Positions 23,234 to 35,492 of a stretch of DNA of 64,000 bases are shown here, in pieces. The position numbers and the translations under genes are program-made. The DNA is from Nissolia schottii. Lineage: Eukaryota; Streptophyta; Magnoliopsida; Fabales; Fabaceae. The stretch lies in the NCBI GenBank assembly GCA_003254905.1, contig QANU01101648.1, positions 469,616 to 533,615 on the forward strand, read 5' to 3'. Every line of letters starts with the position of its first letter. Position 1 is the first letter of the stretch. The notes beneath the pieces are model-generated. The model was not told the DNA's origin. It ran no database searches and saw nothing but the letters and a program-made list of their open reading frames with translations.

Positions 23234-26200
23234 CTCTCTCCTCCCGCTGCGCTCGTCAAACTGTGACTCTGAAAATGTGTTTCAAGTTCCAACTTTTTCT
23301 TTTATACAGAGGTTAACAAACAAATATTATATATATACACACACACACAATACACACACTATTTTTGTGATCGATATGCAAGTAAATAAGGTTTAAAGCT
23401 GATGCACCAACTTACAACTCAGGAGATTGACACAAATATTACATGTTCTATTAGGGAAAAATGTTCATTTTAAATTATTATGCACGTAATCTTTTAAATA
23501 ATAGACGATAAATTTAAATTATTTTTTATTTATGTGATAATGTTTAATTAGGTGACAAGGGGTTAGCTTTGTTGCTCCTTAGGGGCGGTGGCCCCAAACC
23601 TTTTTTCTGCTTTAAAAAAAAATGTTATTATCATGTAGCCCTATTCTTTAGAGATTTTGCTAGGTCACACCATTTTGTTTGTACAAATTCTTTATTTGGT
23701 TTTTGGCTGTTAGGGAGGCGTCTTTTGTTGATGACGACGGCTGCAATAGAAATCACAGTGAGAAAGCGATAAAATTTTAAAAGAAAAAAAATTTAATTGA
23801 GTCACCACCAATTTTATTTAAATTAGGAAAAATTGAAAGAAAAAAAACCTTTATTTAGACAAAACTGGTTTGATTCGAGTTTGGATTCGAGAGTCGATTA
23901 TGGGTAGAAAATAACAAAAACTAATTTTACAGCACCTCTAATGCATCCGTATTAAAACAATTATCTTAATTAATCGTACAAATTACTTATAACCTCTAAA
24001 ATATGAAAAAGTTTAGAGTATCAAATGTCACAACTTAGATGCTCTAAAACGAGTTAACAAGTCGACGTGGTTTAGTTAACATTTTTAACATGTCGAAACA
24101 TTTTCTTTTATAAATGAATGAACAAGAAGTTAATTAAAAATAAATAAAATTAGTTACGTGAAGCAAAAATTATGAAAATTTAATTTTGGCTCAACTTGCG
24201 CTCTTATGTATCCTCTGTTGTAATGAAGAACTCAAAGCCACATAGTTCTTTCTAAAAAAATATTGTGTTGATTCATTTTTTTAATTTATTTTTTAAAATA
24301 GTTTCTTTTTATTATTTGAACCTTTGGAGTAAGGATGCCAAAATGAACATGTTTAACTATTTATTATGCTTAACTACTTAACTATATTTATATTGCTATA
24401 CAGCTGAAGTGTTATGACATAGATATTGATAAATTTTGCATTCTATTCCTTCAATGAGTGTCTACGCCCTACAAGTTGATATATAATTTCAAACCTTGTT
24501 TATTATTGATTAATGTACGAGAAAGAGTTCCAATTATGTTTTTGATCAATAACATAACAGTATTCACATCAATGTTATATGTCGTTATTTAATTAATGAA
24601 AGTTGTATTAATTCATGAATCGATTTCACATAGCATTTGATATCTTTCAAGCAAGATAGTTGAAGGAACAAAAAAGATAATATAATCTCGCAATCAACCA
24701 TTTAAATTATTTCTTTCCAATTAATTATTAGATAGACGATAAAAAATAGCTAAAAATGACCACGCATACATATTCACAACTTTGTATTTAAAACCATAAA
24801 AAATAGACCAAAATTTTAATTATTTAAAAAAAAATGGGGTTGGCAGTCTAGCCCGTTTAGGCCCGCAGATTGACCATAAATGAGCCGGACACTAAAAAGA
24901 GACATAATTTTGGCTCGACCCGTTTGACACCCCTATTTTAGAGTATGAAATTGTCATATCTAAAATGCCCAAAAGGTAGAGTTAACAAGGCGTCGCTGCT
25001 TAACTAACACTTTTATTATTTAAGACATTTTTTTATAAATAATAAATAAATAAACCAACAAGAGGTTGATTTGAAAAATAATTATTCACATGTGAATAAA
25101 AAATTATGAAAATTTTAAGTTTGAAAGAGGACATGATAGGATGTAGAAGTGCTATAGATTAGTTAAACATGAGCTAGCCCAAGTTATTGTTAGAAAAGAA
25201 AGTAAACAAACACACACAAAAAAAAAAGCCCTAAAACAATAGCCCAAAGTTACAACCCAAAAACACAAATTCAGAAAAAGGATAAAAGGAAAAAAAGGAA
25301 GAGGAGACAAACAACAAACCTAGCCACATTGAGAGAGGATGAGGGCAAGATAGGGTCATGGAGGAGTAGTGGCGGCGGCCACCCTATGCTCGTCAGCGGT
25401 GCGTCGACTAGGCGGAGAGGCCCCGTCCGCAGTGGTTTGTGCTCTCTCTCTCTCTCGATCCGATCTGTATCTCTCTCAGCCACTCTCTCTCCTTTGGTTC
25501 TCTCTCTGTCGATCTCTCTCCTTCTTTCCCTCGTTGTCGATCGGTGGCGCCACTGCCATGGCAAGTCGCCGGCAGCGGCAAACTTCCCTCTCTCTCCGTC
25601 TAGATCTGTTATCTTTCTCTCTCGTGTCGCACTCCTCTCTCTCTCTCTCTTAGGTTCCCTCTCTCTCTGTCTGTTCCTGTGTGCGCGCGCGAGGTGGTGG
25701 TTAGGTGGGGAGGCCGTGACGGTGATGGTGGTGAGGAGGAAGAGGACAGTGGTGGTGAGGTGGTTGGTGGTGAGAGGTGGGGGAGGCTGCTATGGCGACG
25801 ACTGTGGTGGCTAGGGAGGAGGAAGACGGTGGGGCTGCCTCTACTTCTTCTCCCTTTTTAAATGAACTGATTGCTATTAAAAGAAGAAGAAGAAAAAAAA
25901 GAGTCACGGACCTCTCAACTTCTTCATTTTCCTCTAGTAATCTTGACTAATCTTTTATCTGATCTATTGATAGTGATTGTGAATGAATTTTTCAGATAAA
26001 ATTAAAGAGCCCCCTATCACTGTGAATTTATATTGTAAATCTTAAATACTTGATGTTAACTTCGCTTGCTACTATTTCTTTTATATATATGTGTGTGTGT
26101 GTGTGTGTACATTGCTTCTACGAAATTTTCCAAGAAAACTCAATTTTTGTATGTTGCTTTTTGCTGGCAAATTTCTGAAAAGGAGGGCAATTGTTTTTTT

Positions 26201-26399
26201 TTTTTGTTAGGGAATAGGGGTTTGGGGGAAAAAGGCTTGTTGCTTGGATATTCTCTTTTTCAACTTTCTTTTTTCTTTTCTTTTCTTTTTAATCATTTTT
26301 CCATTTATTTTATTTTTTGTTTGTGATAAAAATGGTAATAGGCTAAAAGATTGGCCAATTTTTGGATCAAACACATGAACTCTTTTTTTTTTTTTTTTT
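23234..26399. other. Intergenic, AT-rich with GC/CT-rich island
   Basis: The first part is the upstream flank of NRPE5. At 25320-25860 lies a GC-rich and (CT)n-rich island (runs of CTCTCTCT at 25441-25470 and 25620-25670; GGTGGTGG words at 25690-25810). Open frames here on both strands are low-complexity shadows with no domain. (GT)n occurs near 26090-26108. A run of T leads into the gap. Confidence 0.45.
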
Positions 26400-26619
26400 N
26401 NNNNNNNNNNNNNNNNNNNNNNNNNNNNNNNNNNNNNNNNNNNNNNNNNNNNNNNNNNNNNNNNNNNNNNNNNNNNNNNNNNNNNNNNNNNNNNNNNNNN
26501 NNNNNNNNNNNNNNNNNNNNNNNNNNNNNNNNNNNNNNNNNNNNNNNNNNNNNNNNNNNNNNNNNNNNNNNNNNNNNNNNNNNNNNNNNNNNNNNNNNNN
26601 NNNNNNNNNNNNNNNNNNN
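26400..26619. other. Assembly gap (220 Ns)
   Basis: 220 unknown bases follow a T18 homopolymer. Anything in or across this gap cannot be judged. The open frames spanning it are artefacts. Confidence 0.99.
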
Positions 26620-27088
26620 AAGTTTTAATTCAATTAACTCAAGTAAGAAATCAGAGTAAAAAAATATGTTGAAGTGTTGGCTCCCTAGATAAATGGTCTA
26701 ACTTCATCCGTGTAGATGACGAGGTCTAAAAGATTTGCATACTTAATAATTAAACTTTGTTTTTAATGTTGGTTTAAATATTTTTAGTCTTTGCAAGTTA
26801 TTTATAGGGCTCAAAAACAAAATTAGGGAAAACATAGCGACCAAAACCAAAACATAACAACCTATCATATTAGTGTATTAAGGGTTAAATCAGGTAATTT
26901 AAGTTTTTAATTTATGAATTGTGATTCAATTTAAAGATTTTTATGTTAATTTGATCAGGGATTGATTTGCATGTTTTCAATATTTTACATGGACAAATAT
27001 GATGTCTCATGCCTCACCTGTCGTAAAAGCATCTACGAGGGAAGTTCACAATGGTACTAAACGTGCCATGTTAACTTTTGCGACCCGT
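26620..27088. other. Intergenic AT-rich region
   Basis: This stretch lies between the gap and the hAT-like element's left target-site duplication. No gene is visible. Confidence 0.5.
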
Positions 27089-27096
27089 GTTTTTAG

Positions 27097-28110
27097 TAGG
27101 GTTGCTCACGGATTGGGTCGACCCATAAAAATTGCAAAATCTATTCAATTTAATGTATACGGATTGAGTCGGGTTGGTTGGCAAGTCGACGGGATGGATG
27201 ACCCAAAATAAACAAGCATACTACTGACGGAAGGCGGATTCAAATTTTTTGAATCCTCTTTACTCGACCCGACCACTTAAATAAAAAACAAAGGAAAATA
27301 GCATGAAGAAGAAGGAGGCAGTTGTAGCATAATAAGAAGCACCAAATAAAACAAAACCTCTTTTCTTTCTCCAAATTAAGAAACGATGGGGTGCAAGTGC
27401 AACAACCACCAACGTTGCCACCGATTGCTCTATTGCCTTCGTCGCTACAGCCACCACCGACCCACCTCAATTACCTGGATTCAATGGACTTGTCCCCGCG
27501 CTCTCCAACACGGCCTTGTGGAATGGGACCTTCCCGCTGGTGTCGTTGAAGCCTCGCCTGATGTGCAGCTACGGCAGCCACATCATCCCCCGCCTGCATG
27601 ACAGGTTGCTTTGCTACGTCGGCGGCGACATGCGCATTGTGGTGTTAGAGCGCAACACTTCACTCGCAGACTTCTCCATGCACCTGTCGAAGACGTTCCT
27701 GAGTGAAAGAGCGTTAAGCATCAAGTACCAGCTCCCGAACGAGGACCTCGATTCCTTCATCTCAGTCACCATCGATGAGGACCTCGACAACATGATCAAT
27801 GAGTTCGACCAGACCAAAACCACCAACCCTTCCCTCAAACCCTCATGAATCAGGCACTTTCTGTTCCCGACGAAGCCCGATTCCGTTCAGTCAATTCCCC
27901 CGATTCCATTTTAACTGTGATATAAAATTTTAAAAATAAATGGTTAACCGTCAATTCAACCCAATTCGACCCGTTTACTATCAAATAAGGTCAGATCAGA
28001 TAACTTGGTCGAAAAGTAGCAATCCAATCCAATTGATCAGCCCATCGGATTAGTTGGTCGGATAGCCTTGCTGGTCGGGTCAAACCCAATCCAACCCGTG
28101 AGCAGCGCTA
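27097..28110. mobile_element. Non-autonomous hAT-like transposon carrying a captured gene fragment
   Basis: Terminal inverted repeats match: left TAGGGTTGCTCACGG, right (complement) TAGCGCTGCTCACGGG, followed on both sides by GGTTGGGT-type subterminal words that are shared inverted. Eight-base direct repeats flank the element, GTTTTTAG at 27089-27096 and GTCTTTAG at 28111-28118, identical at seven of eight positions. An 8-base target duplication is the hallmark of hAT elements. No transposase is present; instead the interior holds a PB1-domain gene fragment. TIR wording of the type GGG.TG.TCACGGGTTGGG is a common plant hAT/MITE signature. Confidence 0.7.
27484..27914 (+). pseudogene. PB1-domain protein fragment inside the hAT-like element
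   Basis: The translated core, about 27540-27830, reads RLMCSYGSHIIPR, LLCYVGGDMRIVVLERNTSL and KYQLPNEDLDSFISVT then DEDLDNMINEFD. This is the plant PB1 domain including the acidic OPCA-type motif DEDLDNM. A plausible original start, ATG at 27484 followed by DLSPRSP, is in a different frame from the core, so one frameshift lies near 27505-27530. The open frame stops at TGA 27846-27848, but the same frame continues with an IRHFLFPTKPDSVQSIPPI-like tail to a TAA at 27912-27914. From memory of the family the TGA replaces an arginine, consistent with CGA to TGA decay. The gene is partial and probably not functional. Confidence 0.7.
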
Positions 28111-28118
28111 GTCTTTAG

Positions 28119-28927
28119 GATACTTGTTAGCAAAATTCTACTTTTTTATCACTTAATTATCAAGTTTAATTTAAGTTTATAAATAGATTCCAATTTTGAT
28201 AATTTTAAGATTAGATGAGATTTAAATGGACGTCACCCCTTCATAGGATATCTTACGGTGGATGAGGTATGAGTCAACATGGTTTTCTATACTCCATAAA
28301 TACAAATAACATTTTTCTAATTTTAATAGCTCATTTTCAAGAATACACAATAAGGTGACCATACGCATGTAAATATATTTTAAAATATGTCAATTCTTTA
28401 GTGCCCCTAGGGGCACCATGCCCTTCCTCCCTAAACTTATACAATTGAGTTATGTATCACCTTAAATATTTTCAAATAATTATAAGATTGTTCATAATGA
28501 ACCGTTAATATATGTTTGATTACATAATTTCTTCAATTTTTATTTCTAGACATAAAAGAAATTACATGGCTACACAGGGTTTTTTAGTTCAAAATTAGGG
28601 ATTTGATTTTTGAAAATAAAAAAAGAAAAAAATTTATGTAAACAAACATAAATTAAGAGTTTATTGTGAATATTTTAATGACTATTTGAGAATATTTAAA
28701 GCGATACATAAATTAATTGTACAATTTAGGGAGATCAGACCTTGTGCCCTTAAGAAGACCGAAGAATTCACCCTTAATATAGTTGATGGGACATAAATTT
28801 TTTTTAGTGTGCCTACTATGAATTGTTAGAAGGGTTTTGCTTACAAGGGAAGGGAACTTGTTAATGAATAAAAAAGTAAGGGTACTTGTTAAAAAATTAA
28901 AAAAGGAAAAACTTTTATTTAAAACAT
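28119..28927. other. Intergenic AT-rich region
   Basis: No gene, repeat boundary or regulatory element could be recognised here. Confidence 0.5.
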
Positions 28928-29120
28928 AAGGGTGTGTTTGGTTTCAGTTTTCATTTCTAGTTTCTATTTACAGAATTTCCTATTTTAAGGTTTTTGTGAA
29001 GGAAACAATGAAAACTATAAAATCTAATTTCGTGTTTTCACTATTTCCTTCATAAAATCCTGAAAACAAGAAATTCTATAAATGGAAACCGCAAATGATA
29101 ATTGAAACCAAATACACCTT
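28928..29120. mobile_element. MITE with long terminal inverted repeats
   Basis: The two halves are complementary along almost the whole length. The left end is AAGGGTGTGTTTGGTTTC and the complement of the right end is AAGGTGTATTTGGTTTC. Inner arms share GAAGGAAA.A.TGAAAAC. The wording GTGTTTGGTTTC is typical of Tourist/PIF- or hAT-type plant MITEs. The same family lies in the P5CR intron at 305-492. Target-site duplication is ambiguous (TTAA-like flanks). Confidence 0.7.
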
Positions 29121-29510
29121 AAGCTTTTTAAGTCACTAATGCAATAAATATACTGAAAATGCTAAAAACTTTCTCTTTATGATTCTTTAACAAAACCCTT
29201 GTTAAAAATGTGAGTATTTTAATAATCTCTTCATAATAGGATGTTAATAATAATTGCTTTTATTTTAACTTAGATTCTCGAAGTTGAGAACCCACTGGTG
29301 ACATGAGAAATTCTTATGTGCTCATAGAGCATATTTAATGCGTTTTCTATGAATATCATTATTATTCATTGATTTCAATTTATAATATTGAAAAATATAT
29401 GATAAATATATGATTTCAATGGGTTCAAATACCGTTGACCGATGTGATGGCCTTGTTGATGGGCGATCTGTAAGCACCTCTATAAGCGCTTAAAGAGTCT
29501 GAATGCATGC
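29121..29510. other. Intergenic AT-rich region
   Basis: No feature is recognised up to the left edge of the solo LTR. Confidence 0.5.
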
Positions 29511-31409
29511 TGTAATGACCCAAGTTCCTTTCAGAGCGCATTGCAACGCCCATACCACACTGCAGCGACGCAGAACAGAAGACATGTTGCAACGCCCATA
29601 TCACACTGCAGCAACACGGAACCAGCGACGCGCTCTAGTGTGCCTAGAGCCTTCCAATGCGCCAATGATGATTAGCAACCCTAATCTGCGCCTCCTGGGA
29701 TAGAAGAGGGCCTAACCCGCCCTTTTAGCCACCTCTCTACCTATAAATAGAACTTTCCCCTTCCCTTTTCAACTCGCTTAGAGCTTCAGACTCCTCCCTT
29801 TTCTAGTGCGGACTTTCTAGCTCATTTTCTTCTTTCTTCTTGTGAAGACGCAATGTCTTCACTTAGGATAGGCATCAAATCCTTTTAAGGATGACCTAGG
29901 GTAGTAGGCCTCGGCATCGCTACTTTGGTAGTGATGACTCTATGGTGGTCCACGACCGTCGTGGCGATCCCGGATCACCGTAGCGATGCCAGATCGCTAT
30001 GGCAAAGCCTATAATTATGTTTTCTTACAGGTTTCTGATGATGTGGTATTTGTTGGCCTTTTCAAGTGCCAAAGCTATGCCGCTCTAAGCTTTTAGTGAC
30101 AGTGTTCCTTAGTTCCAAGATATTCCAGGTGAGTGGAGGTCCCGGCACGTTGACGGTGCCACGTTAGTGGTCCGTTAATAGAATCAGTTGTATTTACAAC
30201 ATTTATATTATTACTATGCTTATATGATGACATGATGACATGTTATGACAAAGATTTATGATTACATGATGCATGGTGATAACTTTTTAGAACTGTATGG
30301 TTAGACTTACATAAGATATCATAATAAAGACTCCGATTAAGGAAAGACCCTAACTAAGGGACGGTTCTGGAAAGGGAAAGACTTGTTACTTAAGTTATCT
30401 ATCGTGATGCACCTCTCTTACCTGGGAACCTCCCCTAAGTATGAGACCACAATCCTTAATCCCGGACAAGCAAATAAGACTAAACCAACTAGAAATATTA
30501 CCTTCCATAACTAAATAGACTTAGGACCTAATAACTTGGGTAACTAATCTAACTCACCTAAAAGACTTCATAAAAAGTATACCTTAGGGTAGAGGACTTA
30601 GTTCAGTATGGGGTCAGCGTCCCCGCAGGTCAGACTTAGTATCAGATAGCCTAAGGGTATGCGTTCCCTCATAGATGCAGATAGTAATGAGCGCAAGGCT
30701 TCACAAATTTAGGGTATGCATACCCTCACAGTGTTCGGGTTCAGCATACTGGAACTGAGGATTTATCCTAGCAAAACAAGGTTGACCTAAGGTTCCCTCA
30801 AACCGAGGATCGAGAAACATCTCTCCTCATGCCCCTCCTGCTGGAGGCAGACACACGCTACAAACAGATCAGTTTTATTCTTCAGCAGATATTTTGATTT
30901 ACCTATAGCTTATTATATGTTTATTTATCATTCAATTAGATTCACATATGTATGTACCCTATTTTATGTGCAGTATATGATATGTGTAGTACTGAGGTAC
31001 CCACCACTGAGATGACAAACTCACCCTTCTGTTAATGATATTTTTTTTAGATATAGTAGAAGAAAGTGAGAACGTCCCCCTTGTCCAGTAGCAGCGAGGT
31101 CCAGCGTCATTGGTAAGCTTCGCTTCATAGTGGGGTCTACTAGGGTCATGTCGGTAGATATGCTCCAGACATACTAGGGCAGAATCCCCTCATTTAGATC
31201 ATTTAGATATTATGTATTTTTCAGTTTATCATTTTCAAGAATGATATGTAACTCAGATTTTATTCCAAAGTTTATTTATGAAATCAATTATTTCTTTATG
31301 AAAATAAAGTTATTTATTTTAATATGCATAAACATTAGTATGACCACGACAGAGCTTCTGTAAGGGCAGCAACCCTACGTGCGATCACGTCCTAAGTCAG
31401 GGTGTGACA
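29511..31409 (+). mobile_element. Solo LTR of about 1.9 kb (Gypsy-type)
   Basis: The segment starts TGTAATGACCC and ends GGGTGTGACA, so its ends are short inverted repeats of the TG..CA class. Promoter-like order is visible: a GC-rich zone with GCAACGCCCATA words (29538-29610), TATA box CTATAAATAG at 29740-29749, then AATGTCTTCACTTAGGAT near 29851. Flanks CATGC (29506-29510) and CGTGC (31410-31414) match at four of five bases and could be an aged 5-bp target duplication. No gag or pol adjoins in the same orientation. It is the same family as the reverse LTR at 11509-13209. Confidence 0.65.
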
Positions 31410-31486
31410 CGTGCAGTACAGCTGGTGGGATACCACTGCCTACCCCCACCTAAACTTTATGCTACCAAAAAAATCAATGGATAATA

Positions 31487-33155
31487 GTTTTTCATAACTA
31501 AAGAGTTAGAACAAATATTACCTTGTGCAGTTGGTGAACCTTGGCAAGTGAGTGATCTCGGATTTCGGTGAGCACCTCCAAACTCTGGAACACCACCAGG
31601 GGGTACCTGTAAATGTACTCCGACACCATAGTCAGGATATGTATGCGTACTCCATGAGCTATGCTGTAAACCTTGGCTTGCATGCTATGCAGTGTGGGAG
31701 AGTTAGTTGGGTGAATTCTAGAGATCTCACATAGTTGGTTAAGCGGATCCCAGGATTCTTGCTCTACCTTTAGGGTAGCTAACGATCACTTGTTACTTAT
31801 TCCCACGTGCTATTGAACCTGTCTTGGAAATCTCAGAGTGGTTTTCTTTCTCGCTGCATAATCCCTATCAAGCTTAATGGAGTCTTTGACATTCGTTTAT
31901 TGGTAGTGAACTAGCGAAGGAACTTTTGAGTTAGGTCTTTGAAACGGGTGATGAATCTTAGTGGGAAATCGGAGAACTACTTTGCGATTGTGCCAACTAA
32001 AGTGGTAGGAAAGGCACGATACAAAATGGTCTCCGGAACTATAATCAACCAAATCCATGATCGGAAGGCGGCGATATGCTCTTGGGGATCTGTTGTTCCA
32101 TCGTAGGGCTTAGTGGTTTGTGGCGGCTGATAATTTGTTAGTACCTCAACTCAGAGAATATCATCAGAGATGGGTCTATCATTATCAATCGGGAATTCTT
32201 CCAAATGGTGGGGTATTTGGACGAATCCCATAGACCCTTTTGAATAAGATCGGTGGCTTCCATCTTACCGTGACGGCTCTCACCAGGGAATGTCTTCCCT
32301 GCGAAGGGTTAGTGCTTGATGGCAGGATGGGCTTCTCCTTGGTTGTGTTCACCTTTGGCTTGGTGAGTTCTCCCTCACTAGAATTGATCTTTGGCGACGA
32401 GAAGGTGATCTTCTTGGGGTTTCTTTTCTTATTCGCTTTCGGACCTCAGGTGGTGATGGTGCCCAATGATGCATTCTTGGACTTCTGTTTCTAAGGTGAT
32501 GCCTCTTGCGTGAATTTTCACGCTCCAGGAGCCGGATCGACTTTTCTTGTCCTTGCAAAAGGGCTTCTAGATATCTAAGTATGTCCATTAGGCCTCGATT
32601 ATCATGCAGAACCTCAATCTAGGAAAGTAACAGGTGTCCGACAAGCTATTCATGATTTGCTTCACGCTCAGGCTCGGAAGGTGATGCAATGCATCCATCA
32701 CGTTGGGAGAGGGTGCATGATGGGAATAAGTGTTCCCAATGTTTGTCTCTCCCTTCTGATTGTTGATGTTCGCCATTGCTCTGTTTTCTTGTGCCAGGTT
32801 AAGGTCAATCGCTGTTGCCACAGTTCCTATCAAGGAAAATGAGTGGGTTTTGAAAGATACATTACCAACATGAAAGGTTTCCTACAAACGACGCCAATAT
32901 TCAAAACTAAAGAGTTAGAATGATATTACCTCGTGCAGTTGCTGAACCTTGGTGGGCGAGTGATCTCGGATTCCAGTGAGCACCTCGTAACTTTGAAACA
33001 ATGTCTGGGGTATTTGTATGCAGCATGGGAGAGTTATTTGGGTGAATTCTAGAGATCTCGCATAATTTGTTAAGCAAATCTCGGGATTCTCACCCTATTG
33101 TTAGGGAGGCCAACTATCGCTCATTACTTATCCCCACGAGCTATTAGCTTTTGCT
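31487..33155 (-). mobile_element. Internally deleted Gypsy-type element (LTR-gag-LTR remnant)
   Basis: Two direct repeats, about 31493-31813 and 32905-33155, share CTAAAGAGTTAGAA, GTGAGTGATCTCGGATT, GGGTGAATTCTAGAGATCTC and CCCACG.GCTATT. Between them, on the minus strand, come TATTGGCGTCGTTTGTAGGA (32879-32898) and then a gag reading. The first resembles the TTGGCGCCGT(C/T)TGTGGGA sequence that follows the 5' LTR of many plant Gypsy elements. Order on the minus strand is thus LTR, primer-site-like motif, gag, LTR, without pol. The left copy carries an extra 80-base piece. Exact LTR ends are uncertain. Confidence 0.55.
31820..32842 (-). pseudogene. Retrotransposon gag (Gypsy) fragment, broken
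   Basis: Minus-strand translation gives pieces of the retrotransposon gag domain: PYDGTTDPQEHIAAF, then ILYRAFPTTLVGTIAK followed by a stop where the family has a tryptophan, FITRFKDLTQKFL, and FTTNKR. An arginine/serine-rich piece (32349-32588, RKRHHLRNRSPRMHHW) lies N-terminal to it, and an opening segment starts at 32833. Stops and frameshifts make it non-functional. It is bounded by the direct repeats described for the enclosing element. Confidence 0.75.
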
Positions 33156-35492
33156 TATTCTTGTAGGCTAACTCGGACCGTCAATGGGCCGAAATCGGTC
33201 AACAGATTCAAACTTTGAGGCATAACTATTGGGCTTGTAATTTACTCCATAACAATAGTATTTATGAAATAGACATTAAATGTGCTCCAATGGGCTATAA
33301 GAATTTCTGACTTGCGGTTTCAACTTTGAACACGAGAAGAAACGATGGGATGGTGCTTATGTTACCGGCTGTGACTACTTAGTTGGTAAGTTACCACAGC
33401 GGGTGAGTGAAATCCAAAAGAGAGAGACGGGTGAGCATGGCAACTACAACTACTGTAATTGGGCACCGACAGGTACAGGAATAGATCGTGTCCACTCTTT
33501 GAGACTCGTAAAAGTCATTAAGTTCTGCGTAGTTTTGGGACCACCACTCTGATGTTCTGGGGTGGGCTCATAGGCCCAACCCATTAACTACTCAACATGC
33601 TTTTCTTTTTTTTATTGTTATTTTTGAGTAAGTCCTAAAAGCCATTAAATACTCACATGCTTTTCAATTATATAAAGTTCTTTGAACTGACACAGTAAAA
33701 TTAAAAGAGAGTTTTTGCTGTGCTGCCACTTGATTAACGTACATCATTATTCATCAATGAATTTATAATATGAGTCGTCAGTGTGGAACAAGATTTGATA
33801 GACAATATGTATTAATGTTCAGCAGTTGCATTCAGTCATTTCTATTCTTCACTATTACTACTATTTTTTAATGAACATCGTCTGACACTTTTTTTTAAAA
33901 TTTATTTTTGAGTAATTCAAACCATGTAAACGAAAAAAAATTTAATAAAACGTGTATAAGTAGTTTAATAATTCAAAAACAAAACAAAATATATGAAAGA
34001 AATATTTGAGAAATTTACATTTAAATGGCCAAATTTTTTTTTTAATCCCGTATTATGGTGATATGATCCAACAAAAATATTTACGGATGTATGGTTTTAG
34101 GTCTGAAATCCCCACCTCTCTATGGCGATTTTAGACCCCAAATTTTTTTTTTTAAAAAAAAGTCTGAAATCGTCACATGCTATGACGATTTCAAACCCAA
34201 AACCATACATTCGTAAATTTTTCTTTCAACCCATATTTTGGTATACAAGTTATATCAAATGGGTTGGAAATGTAAAGAAGTCGAAATATTTGTCACATTT
34301 TGTCACTAAATTATATTTTAAAACAAAAGGACCTCAGAACTATAAGAAAATTACGAATTCAGAGTCATTTTGTCATTAAATCATTTCCCAATATTTCAGC
34401 TTGAGATGATGAAATCTATCTCTAGTATCAATACGACCTTAATAACTTAATATCAGACTAACAATCTTCTTATAGCAATAGTTAGTATTTTATTTCCAAG
34501 AAAACATACCTTTCTTTTTTAAACCCATCGCACTCATTGGTCAAACTAGCATATGTGAACAAAGTCAACCTAACTAGCGAATATTGATTTAATGTAACAT
34601 CTCTTACCCTAAGAAACCCTGTAGGTACCAAGTGAAAGTGTGAATGTCATGTCATGTGAATATGTTTTCCAATTACCAATTTAACACAAGAAGAAGAAAA
34701 CATATATAGGCATGTATGATTAATGCAGTCAAACCTAGCTAAGCATGCAGTAAAACCTTCCCTTGTTAAATTCATCAAATAGTACACAAGACCAGAATAC
34801 CAGACACGCAATAATGCGCTGAACGTGAAGACTGTACTATCTGACGATGACCCACTCTGAATAAATAGCCTATATTGGCCGAAACTGACAAAAGCGCAAG
34901 CACGGACAAACACAACCAATCCCAGTAAACTCCACAAATTGCAACTTCTGTTGGTATATGCTAGAAAATATAAATGTTACACTGTAATAATTGGTCATAA
35001 GACACCTTCGATTAATCTTAATATAGAGTGTGAAGCCATTGAGAGATCCCATCTAATAATGAACAGCTAATGAGTTGATACGATGTCTCATGATTTATAA
35101 GTCCAAATAAGCAAAATATTTCATATACACCCTAGTGGTTTGAATGTGTTTCATTGCTTTTAGTGGTGACTTGTTAGCCTCCTTGATGACTGCACATCAT
35201 GCCATAAAAAGATACATGGCAGCTTCAAACACTAGATAGCAATTTGGCATATACATATGAACTTATTGCCAGGTTAATAACTTGTGCTGCTGTGGAGAGG
35301 TAAATGCATATATGTCTGACATAGACAAATACCAATGAAGTAGAAAGAAGGAAATTGAAATATGCATTGATAGTAGTACTTGTCAAGATTCATTATGACA
35401 AAGCTAGCAGCGCGAACCAGTAAAATCTCAAATGACAAGGAAAAAATAAAGATGAAAAATTACTCATGTTTTCAGCAGAAGATGAAGCAATT
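33156..35492. other. Intergenic region
   Basis: No recognisable gene. Open frames 34122-34379, 34647-34937 and 34870-35052 show no domain. A palindromic repeat occupies about 34065-34235. The last few hundred bases are the probable 3' UTR and flank of the glutaredoxin-like gene. Confidence 0.45.
34065..34235. repeat. Palindromic repeat, copy 1
   Basis: The left arm AAATATTTACGGATGTATGG..GGTCTGAAAT pairs with the right arm ATTTCAAACCCAAAACCATAC.TTCGTAAATTT. The interior has further CTATGGCGATTTTAGAC / GTCTGAAATCGTCA pairing around an A/T-rich centre. The same design recurs at 40760-40930, so it is a dispersed MITE-like family. Confidence 0.5.

Noticed and set aside
25271..25907. Overlapping long open frames on both strands (up to 161 codons)
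   Set aside because: The translations are low-complexity products of (CT)n and (GGT)n DNA, with no domain and no conserved pattern.
26351..26659. Open frame of about 100 codons
   Set aside because: It spans the run of Ns and is an artefact of the gap.
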